Notes: a model not told the origin generated them from the letters alone. A DNA stretch of 64,000 nucleotides from Natronospirales bacterium (GCA_021792635.1 JAJYUH010000011.1:1-64000); one strand, 5' to 3'. Shown: positions 17,593-29,653, numbered from the stretch's first letter. A program made the numbers and translations.

Positions 17593-19380
17593 TCAGCAGC
17601 TCCGGCGCATGTGCCGCAGTGTGGCCAGACGCAGTCGCGGTTTCACCAACCGCGGATTCGGGGTTCGTGTGACCAGCCGCGGACAGGTGGGCAGCATGAA
17701 CATCAGCCGCCCGGCGGCGCCCGGGTGGGTACGCGTGCGTGTGCAGTCTGCCGGCAATTGCCGCAGGAGTTCCGGTCGGTAACGCGTACTGGCAAGAATC
17801 CATACCGGACCGCGACGCAGCAGCGCGGCGAGCCCCCGCCGCCGCAGGAACGGCCGCCGCCGTGGCTGCCAGCGGGCGGCAAAGTACAACTCCGCGCTGT
17901 GCGGTTGCAGCACCCATACCCGACGCTGCAGCAGAAACGGCAGGGCGCCGAAGGGATCGTAATGTCGGTACAGTACCACTGGAGCCTGGGGATGGGGCGA
18001 ATGCTGGATCACGCGGGCGAGCCGTTGCGAACGCTGCAGCGGGGCGGCGGTTCCGAGCGACGCGAATGCGCCGGTCGCGACCGGTACCAGCGCCACCAAA
18101 CTCATGGCGACCGCCGCACGGCGATTACGCGCCGCCAGCGTCCATCCGAGGAGTGCCAGCGCGATGCCAGCCACCACCCCCATGGCAAGCCACCCATACC
18201 CCCGCCAGAGAAGCGGGGTCGCCGCCGCGGCAAAGAGCACACACAGTGGTACGGGAGCAAGCACCAGACGGCGGCGCGCGGACCAAGGCATGTCGAACCA
18301 GCGCCGCAACGCGCCCGCGGCGGCCAGCGCAATGCCGGGCAGGGCCGGCAGGATGTAGTAGTTCCCCTTGTCCACCGAAAAGCTGAAAAACACCACTATT
18401 GCCGCCGCCCAGGCGATGCCGAAACGCGCCAACCGGCGCTCGCTCCCGGCAGGCGGCGCACCCGCCTGCCAGCGGGCGAGAGGTCCCACCAAGATCCAGG
18501 GTGCGGCGGCGGCGGTGATCCAGGGCAGGTAGTACCACAGGGGTCCGGAGCCATAATCCACCGGCCTCCGGGTGCCGAGGTAGCGGCCGAACTGCTCCAC
18601 CAGAAAGAAATGTGACAGGAAATCCGGCTCGCGCAGTGCGGCAAGTACTGTCCACGGTCCGGCCACGACAAAGAACACGCCGATGCCCCAGGGGTCGAGC
18701 AGCCGCCACACGTCCCGCAAGCGTCCTTCCCAAGCGAGGAACACCAGCATGGTTGCGCCCACCAGCACCGGGGCCACCGGGCCTTTGGTGAGGTAGCCCA
18801 AGGCTGCCAAGGCGTACCCCCAACGTGCCCAGCCGATCCGGCCGGTGAGGTCGGCGGCGAAAAACCCGAGCAGGGATCCCGCGATCAGCGTAGCGAGCAG
18901 TGCATCGAAGCTTGCAGTATGCGCCATAAGGAGCCACCCGGGCATCCCCGCAAGAATCAAGGCAGCCCAACGGCCGATGCGTGCGAGCCCGAGACGCGCC
19001 GTGACGAGCCACACGCCGACGCAGCCTGCGAGGGCTGCCAGCGCCGACACCAGTCGTGCCGTCCAGGCGTGCAGCCCGAAGAGCGCGAAGCTGCCGGCTT
19101 CGAGCCAGTAGAACAGCGGCGGCTTGTCAAGATAGACCGAGCCGTCCAGATGCGGAATGATCCAGCTCCCGCCGGCGAGCATTTCCCGGGCAACTTCCGC
19201 GTACAGCCCTTCGGTGTAATTGAGCAGCGGAATATTGCCGAGGCCGTAGCCGTAGGCAAGCAGCAGCAATGCCAGACAGACACTCCAACCCGCAATCCGA
19301 ACCAGGTCGGCAATACCCCCGGCCATCGAGCGGTCGCCAAGATGTCGCGCGGCGGCGGTGACCGGCAGGACAGTGTTCAT
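17593..19380 (-). CDS. ArnT-like membrane glycosyltransferase (GT39/GT83 type)
   Basis: The 595-residue protein has about a dozen hydrophobic segments and the first periplasmic loop typical of the PMT/ArnT superfamily: NYTEGLYAEVAREMLAGGSW followed by DKPPLFYWLEAG. Such enzymes move a sugar from a polyprenyl phosphate carrier to lipid A, protein or other acceptors at the periplasmic face. The usual Asp-Glu pair of the loop reads Thr-Glu here, which is worth noting. The start at 19380 could instead be the Met at codon 19. It lies between a PAP2 phosphatase gene (upstream, 21 bases) and a barrel protein gene (downstream, 1 base), a set that points to lipid A or other envelope lipid modification; the exact substrate is unknown. 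Confidence 0.82.
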   Translation of the reverse strand: MNTVLPVTAAARHLGDRSMAGGIADLVRIAGWSVCLALLLLAYGYGLGNIPLLNYTEGLYAEVAREMLAGGSWIIPHLDGSVYLDKPPLFYWLEAGSFALFGLHAWTARLVSALAALAGCVGVWLVTARLGLARIGRWAALILAGMPGWLLMAHTASFDALLATLIAGSLLGFFAADLTGRIGWARWGYALAALGYLTKGPVAPVLVGATMLVFLAWEGRLRDVWRLLDPWGIGVFFVVAGPWTVLAALREPDFLSHFFLVEQFGRYLGTRRPVDYGSGPLWYYLPWITAAAAPWILVGPLARWQAGAPPAGSERRLARFGIAWAAAIVVFFSFSVDKGNYYILPALPGIALAAAGALRRWFDMPWSARRRLVLAPVPLCVLFAAAATPLLWRGYGWLAMGVVAGIALALLGWTLAARNRRAAVAMSLVALVPVATGAFASLGTAAPLQRSQRLARVIQHSPHPQAPVVLYRHYDPFGALPFLLQRRVWVLQPHSAELYFAARWQPRRRPFLRRRGLAALLRRGPVWILASTRYRPELLRQLPADCTRTRTHPGAAGRLMFMLPTCPRLVTRTPNPRLVKPRLRLATLRHMRRSC

Positions 19381-19401
19381 GGACCATTCCGGTGTGCGGC
19401 T

Positions 19402-20352
19402 TCAGAAACTCTTCTGCCAGCCCATCATGACTCCGTGCGGCATGTAGCTCAGGAAGAAAGGGATCTTGCGGTTGTGGGCGAAGATGCCGAAGGCGGTGCC
19501 GAGTGCCCAGCCGGAGAGTACGTCGGTCTGCCAGTGCCCCTGGGCTTTCATGCGTCCAAGAGCATCGTAGAGCGGCAGCACTTCCAGACCCCAGACCCAA
19601 GGATCCCGGCGATGATATTCGAGGATGAAGGGCGTCACGAAGCTCGCCTGCAGCGTCACCTCGCCGCTCGGAAAGCTCTGGCAGCAACTGCCCTGGAACC
19701 AGTGATTGGGGCTGGCGGACTGGTAGGGGCGGGCGCGGCTGAACACGTATTTCAAGCCCTGCGCCGCGAGCGCGGAGAATGCCGAGGCGTCAAGGGACTG
19801 CCAGAAGGTGCGGCCGATGCGGTTCTCGCCGCCAAACCACAGGGATCCGCCGAATTCGGTGAGGACCACGGCATACTCGAGATCCAACTGGTCCTGGCGC
19901 TTCCAGATGCCGGCGCCGTCGTAAGTGAGACGGTGGTCAATGCCGAGCGCGCCGCCGCCCAAAACGATCAGCGGAATGGCGCCCAGCAGGTAGTAACCGG
20001 TGCGATTGCTGAAATCGGATGCAGCGCTCGCGTCATCCGGCGACCAGGGAAATCCCTGACTCGCTTGTTGCGAGTTACCCAGGGATGGATCGCTGCCCGC
20101 TGCCGGCGTGCATGCAGCGGTGGCACAAATCCCGCCCCCGTCCCCCGGAACCAGCGCTTGCATCTGCGCCTCGAAATGGGGATGCACGACTGCGTTCATG
20201 CATGTTTCTGACCATTGACCGGCCGGGCAGGCCTGCCAGCCGTCCGCCAGCAGTCTCGGCCGTCGAAAGTCAGCGGCCCGGGCGGGCGCTGCCGCCATCA
20301 GCGTCATGCCGGCGCCGAGCAGGGCGGAGAGAATTCCTTGGGTTTTATTCAT
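19402..20352 (-). CDS. Secreted PAP2-family phosphatase
   Basis: The 316-residue protein has a signal peptide (AAAPARA-A), a 70-residue Cys-containing spacer, a hydrophobic segment (LLGAIPLIVLGGGAL), then the three PAP2 motifs: KYVFSRARP (KX6RP), SFPSGE, and GRMKAQGHWQTD (RX5HX3D). The second motif usually ends in His (PSGH), the general acid; here it is Glu, a variant I believe occurs in other secreted PAP2 proteins. The enzyme probably removes phosphate from a lipid such as lipid A or undecaprenyl pyrophosphate. It is the first gene of a run with the glycosyltransferase and the barrel protein. Confidence 0.82.
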   Translation of the reverse strand: MNKTQGILSALLGAGMTLMAAAPARAADFRRPRLLADGWQACPAGQWSETCMNAVVHPHFEAQMQALVPGDGGGICATAACTPAAGSDPSLGNSQQASQGFPWSPDDASAASDFSNRTGYYLLGAIPLIVLGGGALGIDHRLTYDGAGIWKRQDQLDLEYAVVLTEFGGSLWFGGENRIGRTFWQSLDASAFSALAAQGLKYVFSRARPYQSASPNHWFQGSCCQSFPSGEVTLQASFVTPFILEYHRRDPWVWGLEVLPLYDALGRMKAQGHWQTDVLSGWALGTAFGIFAHNRKIPFFLSYMPHGVMMGWQKSF

Positions 20353-20445
20353 GGCGAGTCACTCTTGGTATTGGCGAATGCAGCAGAATGCCGGAGACGA
20401 TCGTGAGAAGCTTCGTCTTGCGATGAAGCCCCGCGCGGACGGTGG

Positions 20446-20907
20446 TCAGCCACCGCCCCCGTCGTCGCTGTCCGGGGTGGTGGAGTTGTGGGCATCCTCC
20501 CGCGCTTCCGATTTGGCTTCGGCGGCTTCCGCTTTCGCCTCAGCGGTTTCGCGGCGTGCCTGCAACAGAGATTCGCGGGTTTTCTTCGCGGTTTTGACCG
20601 CCGGTTTGCCGGAATGGGCCGGCGAGGATTTGCCGGCGACCACCGGCCGGATCCCGTCCGCCACCCCGTGAGGCGCCGCCAGCGTGATGGTCTGCGCCAC
20701 CGTCCGGTTGATGTCCTGATCCGGCGTCACCACGGTCAGGGTGACCTCCAGAAGTTTGCGATCCGGCGGCGGAGAGGCGGGGGGCGGGGCCGCGCGCGCC
20801 ATTCCGGCTGCGACCAGCAACATCGCCGGCGCGGCGGCCAGCAGCATGCGAGCCGGCCATTGCCCGGGGAATCTTTTCCCGCGGTACCGCATGCTTACCC
20901 CGCTCAC
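20446..20907 (-). CDS. Unknown periplasmic protein, third gene of sigma operon
   Basis: The 153-residue product has a long basic N-terminus and a hydrophobic stretch ending MARA-A (residues ~20-39), so it is probably exported. The mature part has a beta-like segment (LLEVTLTVVTPDQDIN) followed by an Ala/Glu/Lys-rich helix (RRETAEAKAEAAEAKSEARED) and an acidic-glycine tail. Its start overlaps the anti-sigma stop as ATGA. The family is not recognised. Its position suggests it takes part in signal sensing or is a direct envelope target of the sigma factor. Confidence 0.6.
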   Translation of the reverse strand: MSGVSMRYRGKRFPGQWPARMLLAAAPAMLLVAAGMARAAPPPASPPPDRKLLEVTLTVVTPDQDINRTVAQTITLAAPHGVADGIRPVVAGKSSPAHSGKPAVKTAKKTRESLLQARRETAEAKAEAAEAKSEAREDAHNSTTPDSDDGGGG

Positions 20908-21563
20908 AGGCGAAAATCCAGCCAGCGGCGCCAGAACGGGCCGCGTGGCACCGAGGACAGCAACAAGCGGAAAGTTCTCTCACTGTCACCGTGGTGCAAG
21001 TGCGCCACCAGCGCGCCGTGGGCCCCCGCATGGGCAATCATCGGCAATTGGATCAGGTTGCGGCCTTTGCGCAGTTCCCCCTGCCAGCGGAGATGCCGTG
21101 CCTGCGGATAGCCCCGCACCTCCACGCCCTCGGGCAGGGCCAGGGTGAACTGCACGTGATGCAATGTGTCGCCCGCGTCAAACGCGAGCTGCACGGTGGT
21201 GGCGGTTTCGCTCGGCAGCAGCAGTTCGCCGCCGCTTACCTGATAGCCCGGATGCTGCATGCCAAGCCGTGCCACCCCGAGACTCAATCCCAGGGTAAGC
21301 ACCAGGGACGCCGCCAACCCCAAGGCCGCCAGTGTCCGGCGCCGGCGGCGCTGGATCCCGGTGAAGGCGGCGCTCAGCACGCGCCGGGTGAAATCCGGCG
21401 GCGGCGACGCCGCCGGGACGCTCGCCAGAGTTTGGCGGATTTGCCGCTGCCGGCGCCAATAGCGGCTGCAGGCCGTACAGGTCGCGAGATGCGCCTGCAG
21501 GGTTGCGGAGGGTTCGCCCGCGATGCAGGAGTCCAGCAGCCGTTGGCAGAGTTTGCAGTTCAC
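20904..21563 (-). CDS. Zinc-binding anti-sigma factor
   Basis: The 219-residue protein begins CKLCQRLLDSCIAG and continues HLATCTACSRYW, the HxxxCxxC zinc anti-sigma (ZAS) motif. A basic patch (RRRRRTL) precedes one transmembrane segment at ~78-100, and the C-terminal ~115 residues are periplasmic. Such proteins hold an ECF sigma factor at the membrane until a signal is received. The gene overlaps the sigma gene by ATGA and the third gene by ATGA, so all three are coupled. Confidence 0.85.
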   Translation of the reverse strand: MNCKLCQRLLDSCIAGEPSATLQAHLATCTACSRYWRRQRQIRQTLASVPAASPPPDFTRRVLSAAFTGIQRRRRRTLAALGLAASLVLTLGLSLGVARLGMQHPGYQVSGGELLLPSETATTVQLAFDAGDTLHHVQFTLALPEGVEVRGYPQARHLRWQGELRKGRNLIQLPMIAHAGAHGALVAHLHHGDSERTFRLLLSSVPRGPFWRRWLDFRL

Positions 21564-22168
21564 GTTTCAGTCGCCTCATGAGATAACACGGACCACGCCG
21601 GGGTTGGGGTCCCAGCCTTGAATATCCGGGCCTGCAACTGGCGCCGGGCGCGGAACAGTCGCGACTTCACCGTGCCGAGGGGCTCCCCGAGCAGCGTACT
21701 GATTTCCCCTACCGTGTGACCCTCCATGTCGTGCAGCACCAGAATCGCGCGCTGATCCCGGCTAAGCGCGTAAAGTGCAGCCAGCACCCGCATGCGCAGC
21801 ATCTGGGATTCAGCCAGGATTTCCGGGTCCTGCTCGCGGGAGCCCTCCTCCCGCAGCAGCTCTTCCCAAGGGACTTCGTGGGGATTATCCAGGGGTTGGT
21901 GTTGCTCGTGCCGCCAGCGGTCCACGAACAGGTTATGCAGCGCGCGCAGCAGCCAGGAGCGGGGGTGCTCCGGCCGGTTCCAGGTACGCGGCCGGCAGTA
22001 CAGCCGCATCAGCAGCTCCTGCACCAAATCTTCCGCATCTTGGGGGTGTCCGGTGTAGTGGCAGGCCGTGCGGTAGAGCACCACCAGGTGAGGTTCCACC
22101 CACGCCGTGAACTCCGCCTGTCGCGGCGTGGCAGCCGGGTCTTTCGGCTTGAGGGGGAACACCGCCAT
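21560..22168 (-). CDS. ECF RNA polymerase sigma factor
   Basis: The 202-residue protein has region 2 (DAEDLVQELLMRLY, then WLLRALHNLFVDRWR) and region 4 with a helix-turn-helix (MEGHTVGEISTLLGEPLGTVKSRLFRAR, quoted in part: GTVKSRLFRARRQL). The spacer between them includes an acidic stretch. It is the first gene of a three-gene operon with its anti-sigma factor. The start ATG lies 7 bases downstream of an ECF-like -10 motif and lacks a Shine-Dalgarno sequence, so the message may be leaderless. The regulon is unknown, though neighbours are envelope genes. Confidence 0.9.
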   Translation of the reverse strand: MAVFPLKPKDPAATPRQAEFTAWVEPHLVVLYRTACHYTGHPQDAEDLVQELLMRLYCRPRTWNRPEHPRSWLLRALHNLFVDRWRHEQHQPLDNPHEVPWEELLREEGSREQDPEILAESQMLRMRVLAALYALSRDQRAILVLHDMEGHTVGEISTLLGEPLGTVKSRLFRARRQLQARIFKAGTPTPAWSVLSHEATET

Positions 22169-22175
22169 GGGTCAT

Positions 22176-22204
22176 GTAGACAGGGTGCGGGGCCAAAAGG
22201 TTGC
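22176..22204 (-). promoter_or_regulatory. ECF-type autoregulatory promoter
   Basis: On the minus strand GCAACC followed by TTTT (22204-22195) forms an ECF -35 element with the usual AAC core, and GTCTAC (22181-22176) resembles an ECF -10 element; the spacer is 17 bases. RNA would start at or next to the sigma gene ATG (22168). ECF factors commonly drive their own operon, which supports the call. Confidence 0.5.
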
Positions 22205-22318
22205 ATGGTCAGTGCGCCGAAGACCACACTGGTTTGCGAATTGAGCGGATTGCCGCTTTAAATAGGGGTGCGGGGCTGCTCCGGCTGCGATCTCCATCCG
22301 GCGAAAAATATCCGCCGC

Positions 22319-23107
22319 TCAGAAGTGATAGCTGAGGCCGAGCAGGTAACTCGCCAGTCCTGAGCGGTTCACCAGTGGACTGTCCTTGATGCCTGAGCCC
22401 AGGATATCGCTCTGTTGGCGCAGCAGCAGCGACCAGCGACGGTTGAATTGCCACAGGAAGGTCAGGCGTGCGAAGGCGATGAAACTTGCCTGTCCGGTGT
22501 AAGCGGGCCGCGCGCCGAGCGCTTCGCCGGGCGACACGCCGTAGTAGTAGTCTACGAAATTACGGCTTTGCCACGTGAGCCCCACCGCCGGGATGATCAA
22601 CAGCGCCCTGCGACGGGCAGCCGCATAGACCAACAGATTGGCGAGCTGGCCGCGGTTGCGGCCGAGGAGATCCGTGAGCACGCTCACACGCGCGCCGCCG
22701 GTGCCGTGGTCAAAGGTCCAGGCGATCTCCCCGCCCCCCATCAGGCTCGGCAGGCGGTTCGCCATGCCGGCGAATTCCGTACTGTCGGACGCGCTGTGAT
22801 GCAGCAGTTCCGGCTCGGCAAGCAGGTTGATTTCCAATCCGGGATGCGAAACCAGACTGTACCCGGCCGTCAGGCCCGACAGAAACAGGCGTCCGCGGTT
22901 GTAGAAGACAAGCGGTACGAACAGGTTCGCGCGGCTGTAACCGGCATAGGGCAACTGCTGACTGAGGAATCCCGCCCCCAGCGAAAAGCCGGGGGGACCG
23001 ATGTTCGGCAAGTGGTTCTGGATTTCGGAACTTTGCGCTGCGGGCAGCATACACAGCGCGAGCAGCGCGATCGCAATGCGGATGGCACAACGGCGGATCT
23101 GTGGCAT
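22319..23107 (-). CDS. MipA/OmpV family outer-membrane protein
   Basis: MipA proteins are outer-membrane barrels; E. coli MipA scaffolds the murein hydrolase MltA with PBP1B. The 262-residue product has a signal peptide (ALLALCMLPAAQS), the MipA-like segment FVDYYYGVSPGEALGARPAY at ~190, and the C-terminal strand GLSYHF ending in Phe. It lies 150 bases upstream of the sigma factor on the same strand, so it may belong to the same envelope programme. GGGGAGAAC precedes the ATG. Confidence 0.85.
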   Translation of the reverse strand: MPQIRRCAIRIAIALLALCMLPAAQSSEIQNHLPNIGPPGFSLGAGFLSQQLPYAGYSRANLFVPLVFYNRGRLFLSGLTAGYSLVSHPGLEINLLAEPELLHHSASDSTEFAGMANRLPSLMGGGEIAWTFDHGTGGARVSVLTDLLGRNRGQLANLLVYAAARRRALLIIPAVGLTWQSRNFVDYYYGVSPGEALGARPAYTGQASFIAFARLTFLWQFNRRWSLLLRQQSDILGSGIKDSPLVNRSGLASYLLGLSYHF

Positions 23108-23281
23108 GACTGTTCTCCCCGCGGCTATCGCATTTCCATAAAGTGCCGCGTTTCAGAATAAGCCAGCGTGTTTTGCCGTGTCCAGTTCTTGCGTGGCCAC
23201 GAGGGCAGACCGGGAAAATTGCGGCGTATGGCGCCATGTGTGCCAATCCAGTTCCGAGCTTTTGCGGAAAGCACGTTTTGC

Positions 23282-23358
23282 GGGAGCGACCGTCCTGGCC
23301 GCAAATGCGGAACCCGGTGGGAGCGGTGTCGTCCACGCGACGGATTTCAGTCGCGGCG
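23282..23358 (+). repeat. Dispersed GTGGGAGC-type repeat
   Basis: Two units occur in tandem: one beginning GGGAGCGACC at 23282 and one beginning GGTGGGAGCGG at 23316 and ending ATTTCAGTCGCGGC. The second contains GCGAC...GTCGC pairing. Similar short GC-rich palindromic units occur at 33601-33677 and 48842-48877 in this window, always in intergenic DNA. Confidence 0.6.
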
Positions 23359-23369
23359 CGTACCGCCGC

Positions 23370-26237
<2,868 letters not shown>

Positions 26238-26527
26238 TTGAGCCCTGAAAAATTGCGAACCAGTAACTATACGCTGTGGCGCAAGTGCGACGCAAAACCC
26301 CGCTGCACCACAGCATGGCACCCCGCCCCCCCGGCGTTTCCCGTGACCACAGCGGCGGATATGGTTTGGCAAGGCCCGACTTGCGCAGCGCGTACAGGTG
26401 CCGTACCGCAGCGAGTGGAAAAAGGCCCATGGAATGGAACTTCCCGTCTATACTTCCCCCCGGTGCTACCACGGCGCAGGGATATTGCCGTATCCGACAA
26501 CATCTCTGGAAGCTGAGGAGACCGGCA

Positions 26528-27007
26528 ATGACCGAACACTTTCTGAGGCTCAGTTTTTATGGCCGCGAGGAAGCAATCCGCGTCAATATTGGGGAGGCCG
26601 ATTACACCGAACTGATGGACGGCGTGAAAGCGCTGGCCGCGGGTAAAGGGCATGTACCGGCCTTTTATCTGTTTTCTGTTTCGCCGATTCTGAGCGCGCT
26701 CATCTCCGTGAAGGAGATCCAGTTCCTGCAAAGCAGCAACCAGCCCAACGGCCATGACTGGTCACCGGTGCTCAAAGCGGGCGGAGTGGCGTTCTACCTG
26801 CGCGGCCGGCAGCACCCGCTGGTGCTGGACTACCGCGGCAAGGGTCCGCTGGATGACATGATGCACGGCCTCGCCACCGCCACCTACTCCGACGACGTGC
26901 CGGGTTGCATCATGCTGGCGGATGGTTCCGGTGAGCCGGTATTCTTCCGCCTGGATGAGGTGCAATTCGCGGTGATGTACACCGAACTCATCCAGCGGCA
27001 ATCCTGA
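26528..27007 (+). CDS. Conserved-looking cytoplasmic protein of unknown function
   Basis: The 159-residue product has no signal peptide or membrane segment. It begins TEHFLRLSFYGREEAIRVNI and has a mixed alpha/beta composition with a few Cys residues and LDYRGKGPLDDMMHGL in the middle. The ATG at 26528 follows GAGGAG by 8 bases, and coding bias is good, so it is a real gene. I do not recognise the family and do not assign a function. It stands alone between uvrA (divergent) and the PLP decarboxylase (140 bases downstream). Confidence 0.7.
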   Translation: MTEHFLRLSFYGREEAIRVNIGEADYTELMDGVKALAAGKGHVPAFYLFSVSPILSALISVKEIQFLQSSNQPNGHDWSPVLKAGGVAFYLRGRQHPLVLDYRGKGPLDDMMHGLATATYSDDVPGCIMLADGSGEPVFFRLDEVQFAVMYTELIQRQS

Positions 27008-27147
27008 TAGCGGCTGTTGCGCCCGCCGGCGCGTGCCGCGGCCCGCGGATGCGCGCACGCCGAACCGTGAGTACCGGTGGACGTCCGGGGAATCCACTGG
27101 GTTGCTGGTTTAGAATGATCGCCCCCGGACCGACTTGACGCGCTTGC

Positions 27148-28605
27148 ATGAATACACTGCCCGAAGAAACCCTGGATCCGGAAAATTGGGGGGAATTCCG
27201 CGGTTTCGCCCACCGGGTGCTGGACGACGCGCTGGATTATCTTGCCGGTGTGCGCGAGCGTCCGGTCTGGCAATCCGTCCCGGAGGAAGTACGCGCGCGC
27301 TTCACTGGACCGCTGCCGCGGGAAGGCGAGGGGATCGCCGACGCCTACCAGGCCTACAAGGATTGTGTACAGCCCTATCCGCTCGGCAACATCCATCCGC
27401 GTTTCTGGGGCTGGGTGAACGGCACCGGCACGCCTCTGGCGGTGCTTGCCGACATGCTGGCCGCCACCATGAACGTGAATGCCGCCGGCTTCAACCACGC
27501 ACCCACGTTCGTGGAACTGCAGGTACTCGCCTGGCTCAAGCAGATCATGGGCTTTCCGCCGCAGGCGGGCGGTATCCTGGTGAGCGGCGGCTCGCTGGCC
27601 AATCTCGTGGCGCTCAACGTGGCGCGCAGCGCCAAGGCGCCATTCGCGGTGCGCCAGGAGGGACTCGCGGCGCATCCGCGCCTCATGGTGTATGCCTCCA
27701 CCGAGACCCACAACTCGGTGCACAAGGCGGTGGAGCTCATGGGTCTTGGCGCCGCATCACTGGGACTCATTCCGGTGCGGGATGATTACACTATTGACAG
27801 CACGGCGCTGGCGGCGCACATCGCGGCGGATCGGCGCGCCGGATGCATCCCGTTCTGCGTGGTGGCCAACGCAGGCACAGTCAACACCGGGGCGCTGGAT
27901 CCCATCGCCGTGCTCGCGGATTTCTGCGCGAGTGAGCAACTGTGGCTGCACGTGGACGGCGCTTTCGGAGCGCTGGCCGTGCTGGATCCCGCGCACCGTC
28001 CCCTGCTCGCCGGCATGGAGCGCGCCGATTCCCTGGCCTTCGACCTGCACAAGTGGATGTACCTGCCCTACGAGGTGGGCTGCACGCTGGTGCGCTCCGG
28101 CGAGGCACACACGGCCGCGTTCACCTCCCAGGCGAGCTATCTGCACCGGCTCGCCGGCGGCGTGGCGAGCGGTCCGGTGGCGTTCGCCGACTACGGTCCG
28201 CAACTGTCGCGCGGTTTCCGCGCTCTCAAGGTATGGCTCAGCCTCAAGGCCTACGGTCTCGACAAGTTCGCGCGGCTCATCGCACAAAACATCCGCCAGG
28301 CGCAGTATCTGGCCGCGCAGGTGGCGGGCACGCCGCAACTTGAACTGCTCGCGCCGGTGCCGCTCAACATCGTGAACTTCCGCTACCTCGTGCGCGGTCT
28401 GCATGAGGAGGCGCTCAATGATCTCAACGCACGCATCCTGGTGGCGTTGCAGGAGAGCGGTATCGCCGTGCCGTCTTCCACTGTCCTGCACGGCCGCTTC
28501 GCCATCCGCGTGTCCGTTACCAACCACCGCAGCCGGCGCGAGGATTTCGATGCGCTGCTCGCGGCCGTGGTCAGGCTGGGGGAGGAACTGAACCCGCGCC
28601 GCTGA
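27148..28605 (+). CDS. PLP-dependent group II amino acid decarboxylase
   Basis: The 485-residue protein belongs to the aromatic-L-amino-acid/diaminobutyrate decarboxylase group. The PLP lysine is in AFDLHKWMYLPYEVG (~residue 300); HVDGAFGAL upstream supplies the Asp that binds the pyridine nitrogen, and ETHNSVHKAVELMGLG carries the stacking His region. GWVNGTGTPLAVLADML is typical of the N-terminal half. The natural substrate cannot be read from sequence. It is a single gene; the next gene is convergent. Confidence 0.88.
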   Translation: MNTLPEETLDPENWGEFRGFAHRVLDDALDYLAGVRERPVWQSVPEEVRARFTGPLPREGEGIADAYQAYKDCVQPYPLGNIHPRFWGWVNGTGTPLAVLADMLAATMNVNAAGFNHAPTFVELQVLAWLKQIMGFPPQAGGILVSGGSLANLVALNVARSAKAPFAVRQEGLAAHPRLMVYASTETHNSVHKAVELMGLGAASLGLIPVRDDYTIDSTALAAHIAADRRAGCIPFCVVANAGTVNTGALDPIAVLADFCASEQLWLHVDGAFGALAVLDPAHRPLLAGMERADSLAFDLHKWMYLPYEVGCTLVRSGEAHTAAFTSQASYLHRLAGGVASGPVAFADYGPQLSRGFRALKVWLSLKAYGLDKFARLIAQNIRQAQYLAAQVAGTPQLELLAPVPLNIVNFRYLVRGLHEEALNDLNARILVALQESGIAVPSSTVLHGRFAIRVSVTNHRSRREDFDALLAAVVRLGEELNPRR

Positions 28606-28629
28606 GCGCGCATTCCGCTCCAGCGGATC

Positions 28630-29580
28630 TCAGCGTGTCTTGAGGCGCGTGCCGAGTTCCGGTGCGGTGAGCCGCGGGCCGTCGTAACCCCGTACCTCGC
28701 CGAAGCGCGCCGCGTGGGTTTCCCAATCGGCGCGGGCGGCGGCCATCTCCGCGGTGTGGCGGGCGGCGAAGTTCCACCACAACAACACCCCCTCGCTGAA
28801 GGGAGCGCCGCCGAACAAAAACGCACGCGCAGGTTTGCCGTTGGCAAGCGTGATGCGCTCGCGCCCGTCGCCGAGATAGTAGAGGGCGGTCATTTCCATG
28901 GCGGTGCCCTCGACGCTGAGTTCCCCGCCAATCACCAGCAACGCGTGCTCAAAAGCGGGATGCAGCGGCAGCGTGTGCGTGCCGCTGTCGCCAAGCTCCA
29001 CGTCAAAGCCCGTGAGCGGCGAATACACCCGCGCGGGCGAACGCTCACCGAGCCCTTCACCGATCACCAGCGTGAGCTTCATGCCGTCCCGTTCCATCAC
29101 CGGGAGTTGTGGGTAGTGGTCGAAGCCCGGTTCCCCGTGCCGCCGCGTTTCCGGCAGCGCAATCCAGAATTGCAGACCGTGGATATCCGGCGCATGGGGG
29201 CAGGGCGTCTCTTCCGAATGGGAGATGCCGTTGCCCGCGGTCATGAGATTGAGCTGTCCTGGCCGGATCAGTTGCTTGAACCCCAGGCTGTCGCGGTGCA
29301 ACACCTCGCCCGCGTACAGCCAGCTCACCGTTTGCAGGCCGATATGCGGGTGCGGCCCCACGCGCATCCCTCTGGATTTTTCCGTCAGCGTCACCGGACC
29401 GTAATGATCGAGAAAAGTCCAGGCGCCCACTCGCCGCCTGAGCTTGTTGGGCAGCGCGCGGCGCACGGCCATATCGTCGCCGACGATGCTCGCATGCACC
29501 GGCAGGGCTTCAATCACGGGTTCGGCCGAAGGCGCGCCTGTACACAGCAGCGGTTCGCTCTCGGCGGCCGGGTCGTTCAC
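28630..29580 (-). CDS. Pirin family protein
   Basis: Pirins are bicupin iron proteins; some bacterial members act as quercetin dioxygenases. The 316-residue product shows the metal site HPHIGLQTVSWLYAGEVLH and the second conserved block PGQLNLMTAGNGISHSEE. The second cupin half is less conserved, as usual. A TATACT -10-like box lies at 29610-29615 upstream, without a good -35. The substrate is unknown. Confidence 0.9.
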   Translation of the reverse strand: MNDPAAESEPLLCTGAPSAEPVIEALPVHASIVGDDMAVRRALPNKLRRRVGAWTFLDHYGPVTLTEKSRGMRVGPHPHIGLQTVSWLYAGEVLHRDSLGFKQLIRPGQLNLMTAGNGISHSEETPCPHAPDIHGLQFWIALPETRRHGEPGFDHYPQLPVMERDGMKLTLVIGEGLGERSPARVYSPLTGFDVELGDSGTHTLPLHPAFEHALLVIGGELSVEGTAMEMTALYYLGDGRERITLANGKPARAFLFGGAPFSEGVLLWWNFAARHTAEMAAARADWETHAARFGEVRGYDGPRLTAPELGTRLKTR

Positions 29581-29653
29581 GGGTATTTCCGCAGCGGGTT
29601 CTTTCCGCCAGTATAGTCCCGCGTATCAGCACTCCAGGAATTGTTCGCGCAGG

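Noticed and set aside
17422..18615. A long open frame opposite the glycosyltransferase and barrel genes.
   Set aside because: It is low complexity, Arg/Pro/Gly-rich, and crosses two real genes on the other strand.
26238..26300. A LexA box before uvrA.
   Set aside because: The nearest CTG...CAG pair has 13 bases between, not the 10 expected.
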